Notes: generated from the letters alone by a model not told the origin. A stretch of DNA of 14,581 bases from Chloroflexota bacterium (GCA_003648085.1 QMOC01000006.1:1-14581); one strand, 5' to 3'; counted from the stretch's first letter, positions 1-6,548 are shown. Translations and numbers: made by a program.

Positions 1-882
1 AGCCCAGAACGCCTCCAGGCTTTCAGCCTGCACTGCCTCCATCACCAATCCTTGCAGCAGAGCCTGGTCCTCGATCTCCTGGAGTCTCTCCATCAGTGCT
101 CTGGTCGCCTTTTCCTCTGAGAGGTCAAAGCGTGTTCGCAGGATATGGAGTATATCCTGCCGTCGGGCTTCAAGTGAGCCCTGCTGCAGTCCTTGCTGCA
201 AGCCTTCCTCAAGTTTCTCCTCCAGCCAATCCTCGATGAAACTTGCTCCTTTCAGCATCTCCACCTCCTCTCGAAAGAACCGCCACAGGAATTCTTTGTC
301 GAAGTAGCGTGCCCCAATCGTCACTGCACACGCCAGTAGATCGGCCCGCTTCTGTGGGTCTTCTTCTGCCAGAATTAACTCCCGCTCACGTGTCAGTATC
401 TCTCTATCCGGCCTCTCCACCAGCATCACCAGCAGCGGGGCCAGTTCTGGATACTGCCCCCTGCGGATTGCCCCCTCGTACTCCCACAGACGCAATGTAC
501 GGTAAGTGAAACTATTCACCAGTTCTGATCCCACTCGCACTTCGTAGGTGCCCGGAATGGAGGCAGCCTGACGCTGGAGGTACAGAACCAGCGTGATGAC
601 AGGCAGGTCGAACTGCTGCGTTAACAGTGCGGAATACACAAACATCCGCCGCGGCACCTCGGCCCGATGCTCGATCTGAAACTCCATATGTAGAAGATAC
701 TCTTGTCCCGCATGCACTACGCGATGTACAAAGTCAACCCGCTGCTCCGGCAGGGCCAGTTCCACATTCTCCAGTGTGCCTGCCAGGTACACCTCTGTGG
801 TGGGGAAGGCAAGTTGCAGGAATCGCGCCGCGTAGTTGCGGGCCAGAATCTTCAACACACGGTCAAATATGTTGATGGGCAT
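1..882 (-). CDS. Rpn-family PD-(D/E)XK nuclease / putative transposase, C-terminus cut by window edge
   Basis: The reverse strand is open from an ATG at 882 to base 1 (294 codons, no stop), so the C-terminus lies outside the window. The protein resembles the Rpn (recombination-promoting nuclease, YhgA-like) and DUF4351-type proteins. The N-terminal half has the family layout: a hydrophobic start, E38, then D50 (in RVDFVHRV) and E67-x-Q69 (in LLHMEFQIEH). These match the D...ExQ active-site pattern of PD-(D/E)XK enzymes. Residues 95-150 carry the family's later helical segment (VITLVLYLQ, LRLWEYE). Around residues 219-237 is a helical stretch with EEGLQQGLQQG repeats, typical of the C-terminal part of this family. 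Members are predicted Mg2+-dependent DNA endonucleases that promote recombination; activity here is inferred. No clear Shine-Dalgarno precedes the ATG, although the promoter 30 bp upstream is strong. The family name is fairly secure, the biological role is not. Confidence 0.85.
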   Translation of the reverse strand, partial: MPINIFDRVLKILARNYAARFLQLAFPTTEVYLAGTLENVELALPEQRVDFVHRVVHAGQEYLLHMEFQIEHRAEVPRRMFVYSALLTQQFDLPVITLVLYLQRQAASIPGTYEVRVGSELVNSFTYRTLRLWEYEGAIRRGQYPELAPLLVMLVERPDREILTRERELILAEEDPQKRADLLACAVTIGARYFDKEFLWRFFREEVEMLKGASFIEDWLEEKLEEGLQQGLQQGSLEARRQDILHILRTRFDLSEEKATRALMERLQEIEDQALLQGLVMEAVQAESLEAFWA

Positions 883-910
883 CGGATGCGTCCACGTAGT
901 GCTAGTTTAC

Positions 911-939
911 ATTATAACCGAAGGTGACGCAGACGTCAA
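911..939 (-). promoter_or_regulatory. Sigma-70-type promoter for the Rpn-family gene
   Basis: Read on the minus strand there is TTGACG (939-934), a 17-nt spacer, and a perfect TATAAT (916-911). That is 11 of 12 consensus bases at the ideal spacing. Transcription would begin near 904, giving a leader of about 20 nt before the ATG at 882. It lies between the dehydrogenase remnant and the Rpn gene. Confidence 0.8.
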
Positions 940-971
940 TCAACCAGTGCCGTCGGCTGGGTCCACGTGAT

Positions 972-1121
972 TCAGACCTCGATCATCGCCTTGACGACCC
1001 CATCCCGCAGGGAGGCCACCGGTTCGAAGACTTCCGCCGCTTGTTCCAGCGGAAGGCGGTGGGTGATGAGCCGGTGCACGTCCACCATCCCTCGCTCGAC
1101 CGGCGCGATGGCGCGCGGGTA
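972..1121 (-). pseudogene. Truncated C-terminus of a zinc-dependent alcohol/sorbitol/threonine dehydrogenase (MDR family)
   Basis: Reading the minus strand to a TGA at 974-972 gives about 49 residues that begin YPRAIAPVERGMVDVHRL, continue through ITHRLPLEQAAEVFEPV, and end GVVKAMIEV. This is the recognisable C-terminal end of medium-chain zinc-type dehydrogenases (sorbitol/iditol dehydrogenase and threonine dehydrogenase-like), where YPRAI, LITHR and the terminal GVVK-I segment are conserved. Upstream of the tyrosine codon (1121) the similarity stops abruptly and a TAA lies in frame near 1150. The nucleotide-binding and zinc-binding parts are therefore missing. It is best read as a deletion remnant; it has no start codon or ribosome binding site of its own. 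The exact parent subfamily cannot be told from so short a piece. Confidence 0.7.
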
Positions 1122-1149
1122 CTTGTCACTACTCCTCTCCACCGGGTTG

Positions 1150-1158
1150 TGTTATACT
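1150..1158 (+). promoter_or_regulatory. Extended -10 promoter candidate for GH127
   Basis: TG-t-TATACT is an extended -10 element (5 of 6 in the hexamer plus the TG dinucleotide). No good -35 exists at 17 bp (1130-1135), which extended -10 promoters can tolerate. The same TGnTATACT form precedes argF at 10102-10110. The start site would be near 1165, giving a leader of about 100 nt that contains the palindromic repeat. Confidence 0.45.
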
Positions 1159-1181
1159 AATGCTCGGTGCGAAACATAACC

Positions 1182-1227
1182 GGAGGCCCGGCTTCAGCCG
1201 GGAAACTCCCGATAAATCAGGGCCTCC
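1182..1227 (+). repeat. Single REP-like palindrome, inverted relative to the triplicate at 7617-7908
   Basis: GGAGGCCC (1182-1189) and GGGCCTCC (1220-1227) form a perfect 8-bp inverted repeat. Inside the left arm CCCGGCTTCAGCCGGG (1187-1202) is itself a 6-bp stem with a TTCA loop. Bases 1182-1206 are an exact 25-bp reverse-complement match to 7653-7677, so this is the same repeat family in opposite orientation. It lies in the probable untranslated leader of GH127. Confidence 0.75.
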
Positions 1228-1264
1228 GTCGGGTAATTTCCCGCCCGGCGACTAAAATCGTTAG

Positions 1265-3223
1265 GTGACCAGAACCGTGTATGACCGAACCCGATCATCC
1301 GCCGTGGTCGTAGATACGTCCCGAAGCCCGCACGCCTGCCTGCGGCCCGTACCCCTGACCGCAGTCACGCTCGCCGATGGTTTCTGGACGCCGCGCCGAC
1401 GGGTCAATCGGGAAGACACGCTCCCCTCACAGTACCGCCTTTTGGAAGAGACCGGCCGTGTTGACAACTTCCGCCGTGCCGCAGGTAAAGTGGACGTCCC
1501 CTTCCAGGGCAGGTACTACAACGACTCCGATGTCTACAAATGGCTCGAAGCGGTCGCGTGGACGCTTGCCACCGACGCCGACCCGGCCCTGGCGCGGATG
1601 GCCGACACCGTGATCGCCGAGATTGCCGCCGCTCAGCAGCCCGACGGTTACCTCAACACCTACTTCACGCACGAGAGGGCTGCTGAGCGCTGGACCAACC
1701 TGCGCGACATGCACGAACTCTACTGCGCCGGGCACCTGATCCAGGCTGCCGTCGCCCACCACCGTGCCACCGGAGATGACCGCCTGCTCCACATCGTCCG
1801 CCGTCTGGCCGACCACATCTGCGACCGCTTCGGGCCGCAGGAGGAGGGCAAGCGGGCCGGAACCGGCGGCCACCCGGAGATAGAGATGGCGCTGGTCGAA
1901 CTGGCGCGTGAGACGGGTGAGCCGAGGTATTGCCGGCAGGCGCAATTCTTCCTGGACATGCGTGGGCGCGGACTGATCGGCGGCAGCGCCTATCATCAGG
2001 ACCACAAGCCGTTTCGGGAGTTGGAGCGGATGGTGGGTCACGCCGTGCGTGCCGTCTATTTGAACGCGGGGGCGGCGGACCTTTACGCCGAGACGGGCGA
2101 GGCCGCCCTGCGTGACGCGCTCGACTGCCTCTGGCGCAATATGACCGCGCGGCAGATGTACATCAACGGCTCCATCGGCTCGCGCTACGAGGGCGAGGCG
2201 TTCGGAAGAGACTACGAACTACCCAATGAGCGTGCCTACGCGGAGACCTGTGCCGCCATCGGCAGCGCGATGTGGAACTGGCGCATGCTTCAGATAACAG
2301 GCGATGCCCGTTACACCGACGTCTTGGAGACCACGCTCTACAACGCTGTCCTCTGCGGCGTCTCGCTGGACGGCCGAGCCTACTTCTACCAGAACCCCCT
2401 GGCCGACGACGGGACGCACCGCCGCCAGCCGTGGTTCGGCTGCGCCTGCTGTCCACCCAACATTGCCCGCCTTCTCGCGTCGCTTCCCGGCTACTTTTAC
2501 AGCCTCTCTGACGCCGGGCTGTGGGTGCATCTCTACGCTCAGGGAGCTGCCCGCATCTCCCTCCTCAATGGCCCGACCATTGGCCTGACCCAGCACACCC
2601 GCTATCCGTGGGACGGCGAGATCGCCATCGAAATTGAGGGGGAAGGGACTTTCAGCCTCTGGCTGCGCATCCCCGCCTGGTGCGAGGAAGGGGCCGTGCT
2701 CGAAGTCAGTGGGGAGCCTTTCGCCAGCGTGCTTACTCCCGGCTCCTACGCCGAGGTTCGCCGTGCCTGGCGGCCGGGCGATGTCGTGCGGCTCAACCTG
2801 CCGATGCCGGTGCGCCGCGTCGAGTGCCATCCCTACGTCGCTGAGAACGCGGGCCGGGTCGCCCTGATGCGCGGCCCAATCCTCTACTGCGTCGAGGAGG
2901 CCGATAACCCTGGTCTCGACCTGCGCGATGTCCTCTTGCCCGCTGATGCCGATTTTACAGTCGCCTTCCGGCCCGACTTGCTCGGCGGCGTGGTCGTGCT
3001 GCGCGGTCAGGCCGAGGCCATTCCGCCGGACGCTATCTGGGCGGATCGCCTCTACCGCACGGCGGTTCCCTGTTCGGAGAAACAGCGGGGCCGGCTTATG
3101 GAGGTAACCGCCATTCCTTACTACGCCTGGGCCAACCGCGCCCCCGGCCCTATGCGGGTCTGGCTGCGAACCACATCTCTAGTCTCCAATACTCTAGTCT
3201 CCAATACTCCACTACCGAGGTAA
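1265..3223 (+). CDS. Glycoside hydrolase family 127 (beta-L-arabinofuranosidase-like, DUF1680)
   Basis: This is a 652-residue protein, close to the usual length of GH127. The family releases beta-L-arabinofuranose by a retaining mechanism with a zinc-bound cysteine nucleophile. Comparing with the characterised Bifidobacterium enzyme HypBA1 (acid/base E322; zinc ligands E338, C340, C417, C418; nucleophile C417), the matching residues are E311 (in EGEAFGRDYELPN), E327 and C329 (in AETCAA), and C395-C396 (in CACCPPN). The whole active site is intact. An (alpha/alpha)6 barrel occupies roughly residues 30-420 and beta-sandwich domains follow. There is no signal peptide, so it probably acts in the cytoplasm on imported oligosaccharides. 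The GTG start at 1265 has no clear Shine-Dalgarno; a second GTG at 1277 is an alternative. The last residues (LVSNT twice) come from a 15-bp tandem repeat and look like an acquired tail. The natural substrate is not certain, since GH127 relatives vary. Confidence 0.92.
   Translation: MTRTVYDRTRSSAVVVDTSRSPHACLRPVPLTAVTLADGFWTPRRRVNREDTLPSQYRLLEETGRVDNFRRAAGKVDVPFQGRYYNDSDVYKWLEAVAWTLATDADPALARMADTVIAEIAAAQQPDGYLNTYFTHERAAERWTNLRDMHELYCAGHLIQAAVAHHRATGDDRLLHIVRRLADHICDRFGPQEEGKRAGTGGHPEIEMALVELARETGEPRYCRQAQFFLDMRGRGLIGGSAYHQDHKPFRELERMVGHAVRAVYLNAGAADLYAETGEAALRDALDCLWRNMTARQMYINGSIGSRYEGEAFGRDYELPNERAYAETCAAIGSAMWNWRMLQITGDARYTDVLETTLYNAVLCGVSLDGRAYFYQNPLADDGTHRRQPWFGCACCPPNIARLLASLPGYFYSLSDAGLWVHLYAQGAARISLLNGPTIGLTQHTRYPWDGEIAIEIEGEGTFSLWLRIPAWCEEGAVLEVSGEPFASVLTPGSYAEVRRAWRPGDVVRLNLPMPVRRVECHPYVAENAGRVALMRGPILYCVEEADNPGLDLRDVLLPADADFTVAFRPDLLGGVVVLRGQAEAIPPDAIWADRLYRTAVPCSEKQRGRLMEVTAIPYYAWANRAPGPMRVWLRTTSLVSNTLVSNTPLPR
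3177..3206 (+). repeat. Two tandem 15-bp repeats at the 3' end of GH127
   Basis: The unit CTCTAGTCTCCAATA occurs twice in perfect tandem. It lies inside the last codons of GH127 and encodes the LVSNT-LVSNT tail. The family domain ends before it, so the repeat seems to have extended or replaced the natural C-terminus. Confidence 0.85.
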
Positions 3224-3227
3224 AAAA

Positions 3228-3983
3228 ATGACCCGACACTCACACCTTGATCCATCTGCCTTTTTCCTGGAGAGTGGTCCCGTCGGGGTATTGCTTATCC
3301 ATGGCTTCACCGGCTCCCCGCCGGAGATGCGCCTGGTGGGGGATTTCCTCCATCAGCGGGGCTTCACTGTCTCCGGACCGCTCTTGCCGGGCCACGGGAC
3401 CACTGTGGAGGACATGAACCGCTGCCGATGGACCGACTGGACCGGTCACGTGGAGCACGCACTGGCCGACCTCCAGGCTCGCTGCGAGACGGTTTTCGTC
3501 GGCGGTCTCTCTATGGGCTCCCTGCTCACCCTCTACCTGGCCGCCCACCATTCCGAACTGGCCGGGGCCGTCCTTTATTCCCCCGCCGTTATAGTGGCCG
3601 ACCGGCTTATCTACCTGACCCCTGTCCTCAAGTACCTGGTTCACAAGAAGCCCAAGTCCGGCGAGAGTGACCTGACCGACCCCGAGGCTGACCTGCGCCT
3701 GTGGAGTTACGAGGAGAACCCCGTCTCCGCCGCCCACGAACTCCTGAAACTGATCTTCCGTGTGCGGCGACTCCTGCCACGGGTGACCTGCCCTCTGCTC
3801 ATCATCCACAGCACCCTCGACCAGGCCATCCATCCCCAAAGCGCCCGCTACACCTACGAGCGGGTCGGTTCCACCGACAAAGAACTGGTCACACTCCATA
3901 ACTCGGGGCACTGCCTCACCGTGGACAGTGAGTGGGAGACGGTAGCGGAGAGGACATACGAGTTCATTCGAGAGCATATCTGA
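3228..3983 (+). CDS. Est30-like carboxylesterase / monoacylglycerol lipase-type alpha/beta hydrolase
   Basis: This 251-residue serine hydrolase matches the length of Geobacillus Est30 (about 247). The oxyanion-hole segment HGFTGSPPEM is at residues 25-34. The nucleophile elbow G-L-S-M-G has S95, the acid is D198 (STLDQAI) and the histidine is H228 (NSGHCLT), so the triad is complete. Such enzymes cleave short- to medium-chain carboxyl esters or monoacylglycerols. With no signal peptide it is probably cytoplasmic. The ATG at 3228 follows the GH127 stop by 4 bp, and its GAGG Shine-Dalgarno (3217-3220) lies within the last GH127 codons, so the two genes are probably cotranscribed and translationally coupled. 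Beside a glycosidase it could remove acyl groups from decorated sugars, but that is inference from position only. Confidence 0.9.
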   Translation: MTRHSHLDPSAFFLESGPVGVLLIHGFTGSPPEMRLVGDFLHQRGFTVSGPLLPGHGTTVEDMNRCRWTDWTGHVEHALADLQARCETVFVGGLSMGSLLTLYLAAHHSELAGAVLYSPAVIVADRLIYLTPVLKYLVHKKPKSGESDLTDPEADLRLWSYEENPVSAAHELLKLIFRVRRLLPRVTCPLLIIHSTLDQAIHPQSARYTYERVGSTDKELVTLHNSGHCLTVDSEWETVAERTYEFIREHI

Positions 3984-3993
3984 TGACCCGTGC

Positions 3994-4022
3994 TTGCCCC
4001 ACCCTTCAACCCGCTGTACAAT
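3994..4022 (+). promoter_or_regulatory. parA: Candidate sigma-70 promoter upstream of parA
   Basis: TTGCCC (3994-3999), a 17-nt spacer and TACAAT (4017-4022) give 9 of 12 consensus bases at ideal spacing. It would produce a leader of about 225 nt that includes the nested palindrome. Confidence 0.45.
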
Positions 4023-4052
4023 ATACAGGGCCGCTCAGATTGCGCGGAGGAT

Positions 4053-4192
4053 ACTACTCAGCCAATCCGCCAGATTCGAGATCGGACGCAGATTAACGCA
4101 GATTTCCGCAGATCAAAAATCAGCGTTTGGCGGCGTTCGTCTGCGTCCCAAAGGATGTGCTCCAACGCCCTATCTGGGGTTGGCTGAATAGT
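4053..4192 (+). repeat. MITE-like nested palindromic element (about 140 bp)
   Basis: Outer arms 4053-4067 and 4178-4192 are imperfect inverted repeats (13 of 15 match). Inside, GGACGCAGA (4084-4092) and TCTGCGTCC (4140-4148) are perfect 9-bp inverted repeats, and the flanking CGCAGAT-type motifs extend the fold. The core contains repeated CGCAGATT words. It has no coding capacity. A decayed relative of the CGCAGATT core lies at 6494-6548. Confidence 0.6.
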
Positions 4193-4253
4193 TGCGCGCG
4201 GAGATGAAATCCCCACGCTGCGCTCCCTTGGAAGGGGCAGGGGAGAAATCGAG

Positions 4254-5027
4254 ATGGGCAGGATTATTGGTGTGCTGAACTACAAGGGAGGCACGGCCAA
4301 GACGACCACGGTAGTAAACCTGGGCGCCGGCCTGGCCTTGCGTGGGGAGCGCGTTCTGTGTGTTGACCTGGACGCTCAAGGCAGCCTGGCGACGTACCTA
4401 GGCGTGCACTACACCTATTCTCTCGCTCACCTCTTGTTGGGGCAGGCGAACCCGCGAACCTGCATTGTCCGGGCGCGGGATAACCTCGACCTCATTGCCG
4501 GCGATGAGGGCCTGCTCCGGGCCGAGGGGGAACTATGGCGCATAGACAATCGCCTCATAGCCCGGCGAGTGCTGGTCGGTAGACTGCAGGGCCTGGAGGA
4601 CGACTACGATTACATCATTCTCGATTTCTCGCCCTCGGCCAGCCTCCTGAGCGAGAGCGGCCTGTTATACGTCCGGGAACTCATCGTGCCGGTGGCGATG
4701 AATTACCTGGCCTTGATAGGAACCCGTCAGGTGATCCAGACACTCAAGACCATCGGCCGGGTGCACGGGCATCGCGTTCGGCTTTACCTGATCGTTCCCA
4801 CCTTCTACTACGCCCGCTTGCGCAAAGATCGCGAGGTGATGGAGACCCTGCAACGCTACTTCGCTGACAAGGTGACCGCGCCGATCCGAGCGAGCGTGAA
4901 ACTTTCTGAAGCGCCCAGTCACCGTATGAGCATTTACGAATACGCGCCCAAGAGCCTGGCCGCGATTGACTACGCACGTCTGGTAGAGAGGGTTTTCCGC
5001 GATGGTCAAAAAAGAGCAAAAGTCTGA
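4254..5027 (+). CDS. parA: ParA/Soj-family partition ATPase (orphan)
   Basis: This 257-residue protein has the size of Soj-type (no N-terminal DNA-binding domain) ParA ATPases. The deviant Walker A motif KGGTAKTT is at residues 11-18 with signature lysine K11 and K16. Walker A' (VDLDAQGS) has D38 and D40, and Walker B (IILDFSPS) has D124. The C-terminal IRASVKLSEAPSH segment is the standard Soj signature. ParA proteins dimerise on ATP, bind DNA non-specifically and position chromosomes, plasmids or protein cargo together with a partner that triggers ATP hydrolysis. No ParB gene or parS-like site is visible. The next frame begins 26 bp before this stop and may supply the partner peptide. Start: ATG with GGGAG at 8-nt spacing. 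A role in placing a non-DNA cargo is possible given the missing ParB, but unproven. Confidence 0.92.
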   Translation: MGRIIGVLNYKGGTAKTTTVVNLGAGLALRGERVLCVDLDAQGSLATYLGVHYTYSLAHLLLGQANPRTCIVRARDNLDLIAGDEGLLRAEGELWRIDNRLIARRVLVGRLQGLEDDYDYIILDFSPSASLLSESGLLYVRELIVPVAMNYLALIGTRQVIQTLKTIGRVHGHRVRLYLIVPTFYYARLRKDREVMETLQRYFADKVTAPIRASVKLSEAPSHRMSIYEYAPKSLAAIDYARLVERVFRDGQKRAKV

Positions 5028-6510
5028 CAAAGTCCTGGGCCACGATCCGTTTGAGGGTATGGACCTGGAGTGGATCCACGAGGAGGAACCGACTTCCACG
5101 TTCGAGCATGAAGAGGTCGAGAGCGCTCCTATCGAGGCCGGCGCCCCCTCTGTCGTGGAGGAAGCGCTGATGCCCCGAGCCACCTTCCACTTCCCCGCCG
5201 ACTTCAAATGGGGTGTCGCCACTGCCGCCCATCAGGTCGAGGGGGATAACACCAACAACGACTGGTGGGCCTGGGAGCAGCAGGAGGGCCGCATCAAGGA
5301 GGGACACAAGTCGGGCCGGGCCTGCAACTGGTGGAAGAACGCCGAGGCCGATTTCGACCGCGCCGTCGAACTGGGCCTGAACGCGCTCCGCCTCTCGGTC
5401 GAGTGGTCGCGGGTCGAGCCCCGCCCCGGCGAATTCGACGATTCTGCGCTGGCGCGCTACGGTGAGATGTTGCAGGGTCTGCGTGGGCGTAACATCGAGC
5501 CGATGGTCACGCTGCACCATTTCACCAACCCCCGCTGGCTGGCCGAGCGTGGCGGCTGGGAGGCCCCGGAGACCGTCGCGCTTTTCGCCCGCTTCGTGCG
5601 CCGGGTCGTCGAATCGCTGGGTGAGCACTGCGACCTGTGGTGCACCATCAACGAACCCAACGTCTACGGCTATATGGGCTACCTGGAGGGCGTCTTTCCA
5701 CCCGGTAAATCCGATTTCAAAGCGGCGATGCGCGTCGTCCGTAACCTCCTCGCGGGCCACGCGGCTGCCTACCGCGAGATTCACGCCCTTCAACCCCAGG
5801 CCCGGGTCGGCTTCGCCCACAGTATGCGCATCTTCGACCCGGCCAATCCCCGTTCGCCGCTGGACCGGCGCGTCGCCCGGCTGGTGGATAAGACCTACAA
5901 CCAGGCTATCCTGACCGCATTGCTCCGAGGGCGTTGGACATTGCCGCTGGGTTTGGGCCTGGCCTGGAAACTGCGGCACACGCTCGACTGGATCGGCCTC
6001 AACTACTATACCCGTGACCTGGTCGCCTTCGACCGCACGCAGCGGCAGGCGCTCTTCAGCCGCCGCCTGCACGCCGAGGGTGCCGAGTTGCTCGATGGCG
6101 GATACGGCGAGTTCTATCCCCGTGGGATGTTCCGCTGCCTCCGGCGGTTGGCACGTCTGGGCCTGCCCATCTACGTCACGGAGAACGGCATCCCCGACGA
6201 TGATGACGACCAGCGACCGCGCTACATTCTGACCCATCTGCATCAGATGTGGCATGCGATCCAGTTGTGCTACCCGGTGATGGGCTACTACCATTGGACG
6301 CTGGTGGACAATTTCGAGTGGGCGCAGGGGTGGACGCTGCGTTTCGGCCTCATCGCGCTCGGTCCCAGGGGAGGGCGCAGGCCGCGTCGCAGTGCCAAAC
6401 TCTATGCCGACGTCATCCGGGCCAACGCTATCACCCCTGAGATCATTGATACCTATGCGCCCCAACTGCGGGCCGAACTATTGCCGGGGAAGGGCGCAGA
6501 TTCACGCTGA
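5002..6510 (+). CDS. GH1 beta-glycosidase with a 56-residue ParA-partner-like N-terminal extension
   Basis: Residues 57-502 form a full-length family 1 glycoside hydrolase (TIM barrel, about 446 residues, the normal size). Acid/base E218 sits in TINEP and nucleophile E394 in VTENG; other family marks are AAHQVEG near the start and LVDNFEWAQG near the end. Such enzymes hydrolyse beta-glucosides, beta-galactosides or related glycosides with retention. The N-terminal 56 residues do not belong to GH1. They start basic (MVKKEQKSDK), then read VLGHDPFEGMDLEWI, then become very acidic and disordered-looking. That pattern resembles small partner proteins found next to ParA genes. The frame starts at ATG 5002, overlapping parA by 26 bp, with an AGAGAGGG-type Shine-Dalgarno (about 4984-4991). 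A strong internal site could instead start GH1 at 5170. The last residues (GADSR) come from a repeat that supplies the stop. No signal peptide is seen. GH1 identity is secure; whether the long or short form is made is open. Confidence 0.9.
   Translation: MVKKEQKSDKVLGHDPFEGMDLEWIHEEEPTSTFEHEEVESAPIEAGAPSVVEEALMPRATFHFPADFKWGVATAAHQVEGDNTNNDWWAWEQQEGRIKEGHKSGRACNWWKNAEADFDRAVELGLNALRLSVEWSRVEPRPGEFDDSALARYGEMLQGLRGRNIEPMVTLHHFTNPRWLAERGGWEAPETVALFARFVRRVVESLGEHCDLWCTINEPNVYGYMGYLEGVFPPGKSDFKAAMRVVRNLLAGHAAAYREIHALQPQARVGFAHSMRIFDPANPRSPLDRRVARLVDKTYNQAILTALLRGRWTLPLGLGLAWKLRHTLDWIGLNYYTRDLVAFDRTQRQALFSRRLHAEGAELLDGGYGEFYPRGMFRCLRRLARLGLPIYVTENGIPDDDDDQRPRYILTHLHQMWHAIQLCYPVMGYYHWTLVDNFEWAQGWTLRFGLIALGPRGGRRPRRSAKLYADVIRANAITPEIIDTYAPQLRAELLPGKGADSR
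5157..5172 (+). promoter_or_regulatory. Internal ribosome binding site and ATG at the GH1 domain boundary
   Basis: GGAGG (5157-5161) is followed by 8 nt and ATG (5170-5172), exactly where the GH1 domain begins (MPRATFHFP). The spacing is ideal. Because GGAGG also encodes part of Val-Glu-Glu in the long frame it may be chance, but its position makes a separate 446-residue GH1 product plausible. Confidence 0.55.
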
Positions 6511-6548
6511 TTGTGCTTATCTGCGAAAGCCTGCATGAATCCGCGTCC
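6494..6548 (+). repeat. Decayed CGCAGATT-type dispersed repeat at the GH1 3' end
   Basis: CGCAGATT (6494-6501), TATCTGCG and TCCGCGTCC-like words resemble the core of the element at 4084-4148. The repeat encodes the last few GH1 residues and supplies its TGA, then fills the gap to the next gene. The match is partial and judged by eye. Confidence 0.45.

Larger units (their letters stand above)
883..1264. other. Gene-poor gap between the Rpn gene and GH127
   Basis: This 382-bp gap has no intact gene. From left to right it holds the Rpn leader and promoter (883-939), about 30 bp with nothing recognised, the dehydrogenase remnant (972-1121), a candidate promoter for GH127 (1150-1158), and a palindromic repeat in the GH127 leader (1182-1227). 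The last 35 bp before the GTG start show no convincing Shine-Dalgarno. Confidence 0.7.
3984..4253 (+). other. Intergenic leader of parA with candidate promoter and nested palindrome
   Basis: No gene is seen here. It contains a candidate promoter (3994-4022), a palindromic element (4053-4192), and a purine-rich segment with GGGAG (4241-4245), 8 nt before the parA ATG. Short open frames across 3990-4191 lack family features and cover the palindromes. Confidence 0.65.

Noticed and set aside
243..927. Plus-strand short open frames opposite the Rpn gene
   Set aside because: The minus strand is open for 294 codons with clear family residues; the plus-strand frames are low-complexity shadows.
954..975. 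CCACGTGA as a possible parS half-site for the ParA system
   Set aside because: It lacks the surrounding TGTTTC/GAAACA arms of parS and lies 3 kb from parA.
3240..3977. Minus-strand open frame covering nearly the whole esterase gene
   Set aside because: Antisense shadow of a gene with a complete Ser-Asp-His triad; the translated residues show no recognisable domain.
3990..4191. Two short open frames (65 codons) in the parA leader
   Set aside because: They run through the palindromic element in different frames, lack a ribosome binding site and show no protein-like composition.
4744..6465. Long minus-strand open frame (573 codons) opposite parA and GH1
   Set aside because: It lies wholly antisense to two genes with intact catalytic motifs and shows no family features; high GC codon bias keeps such antisense frames open.
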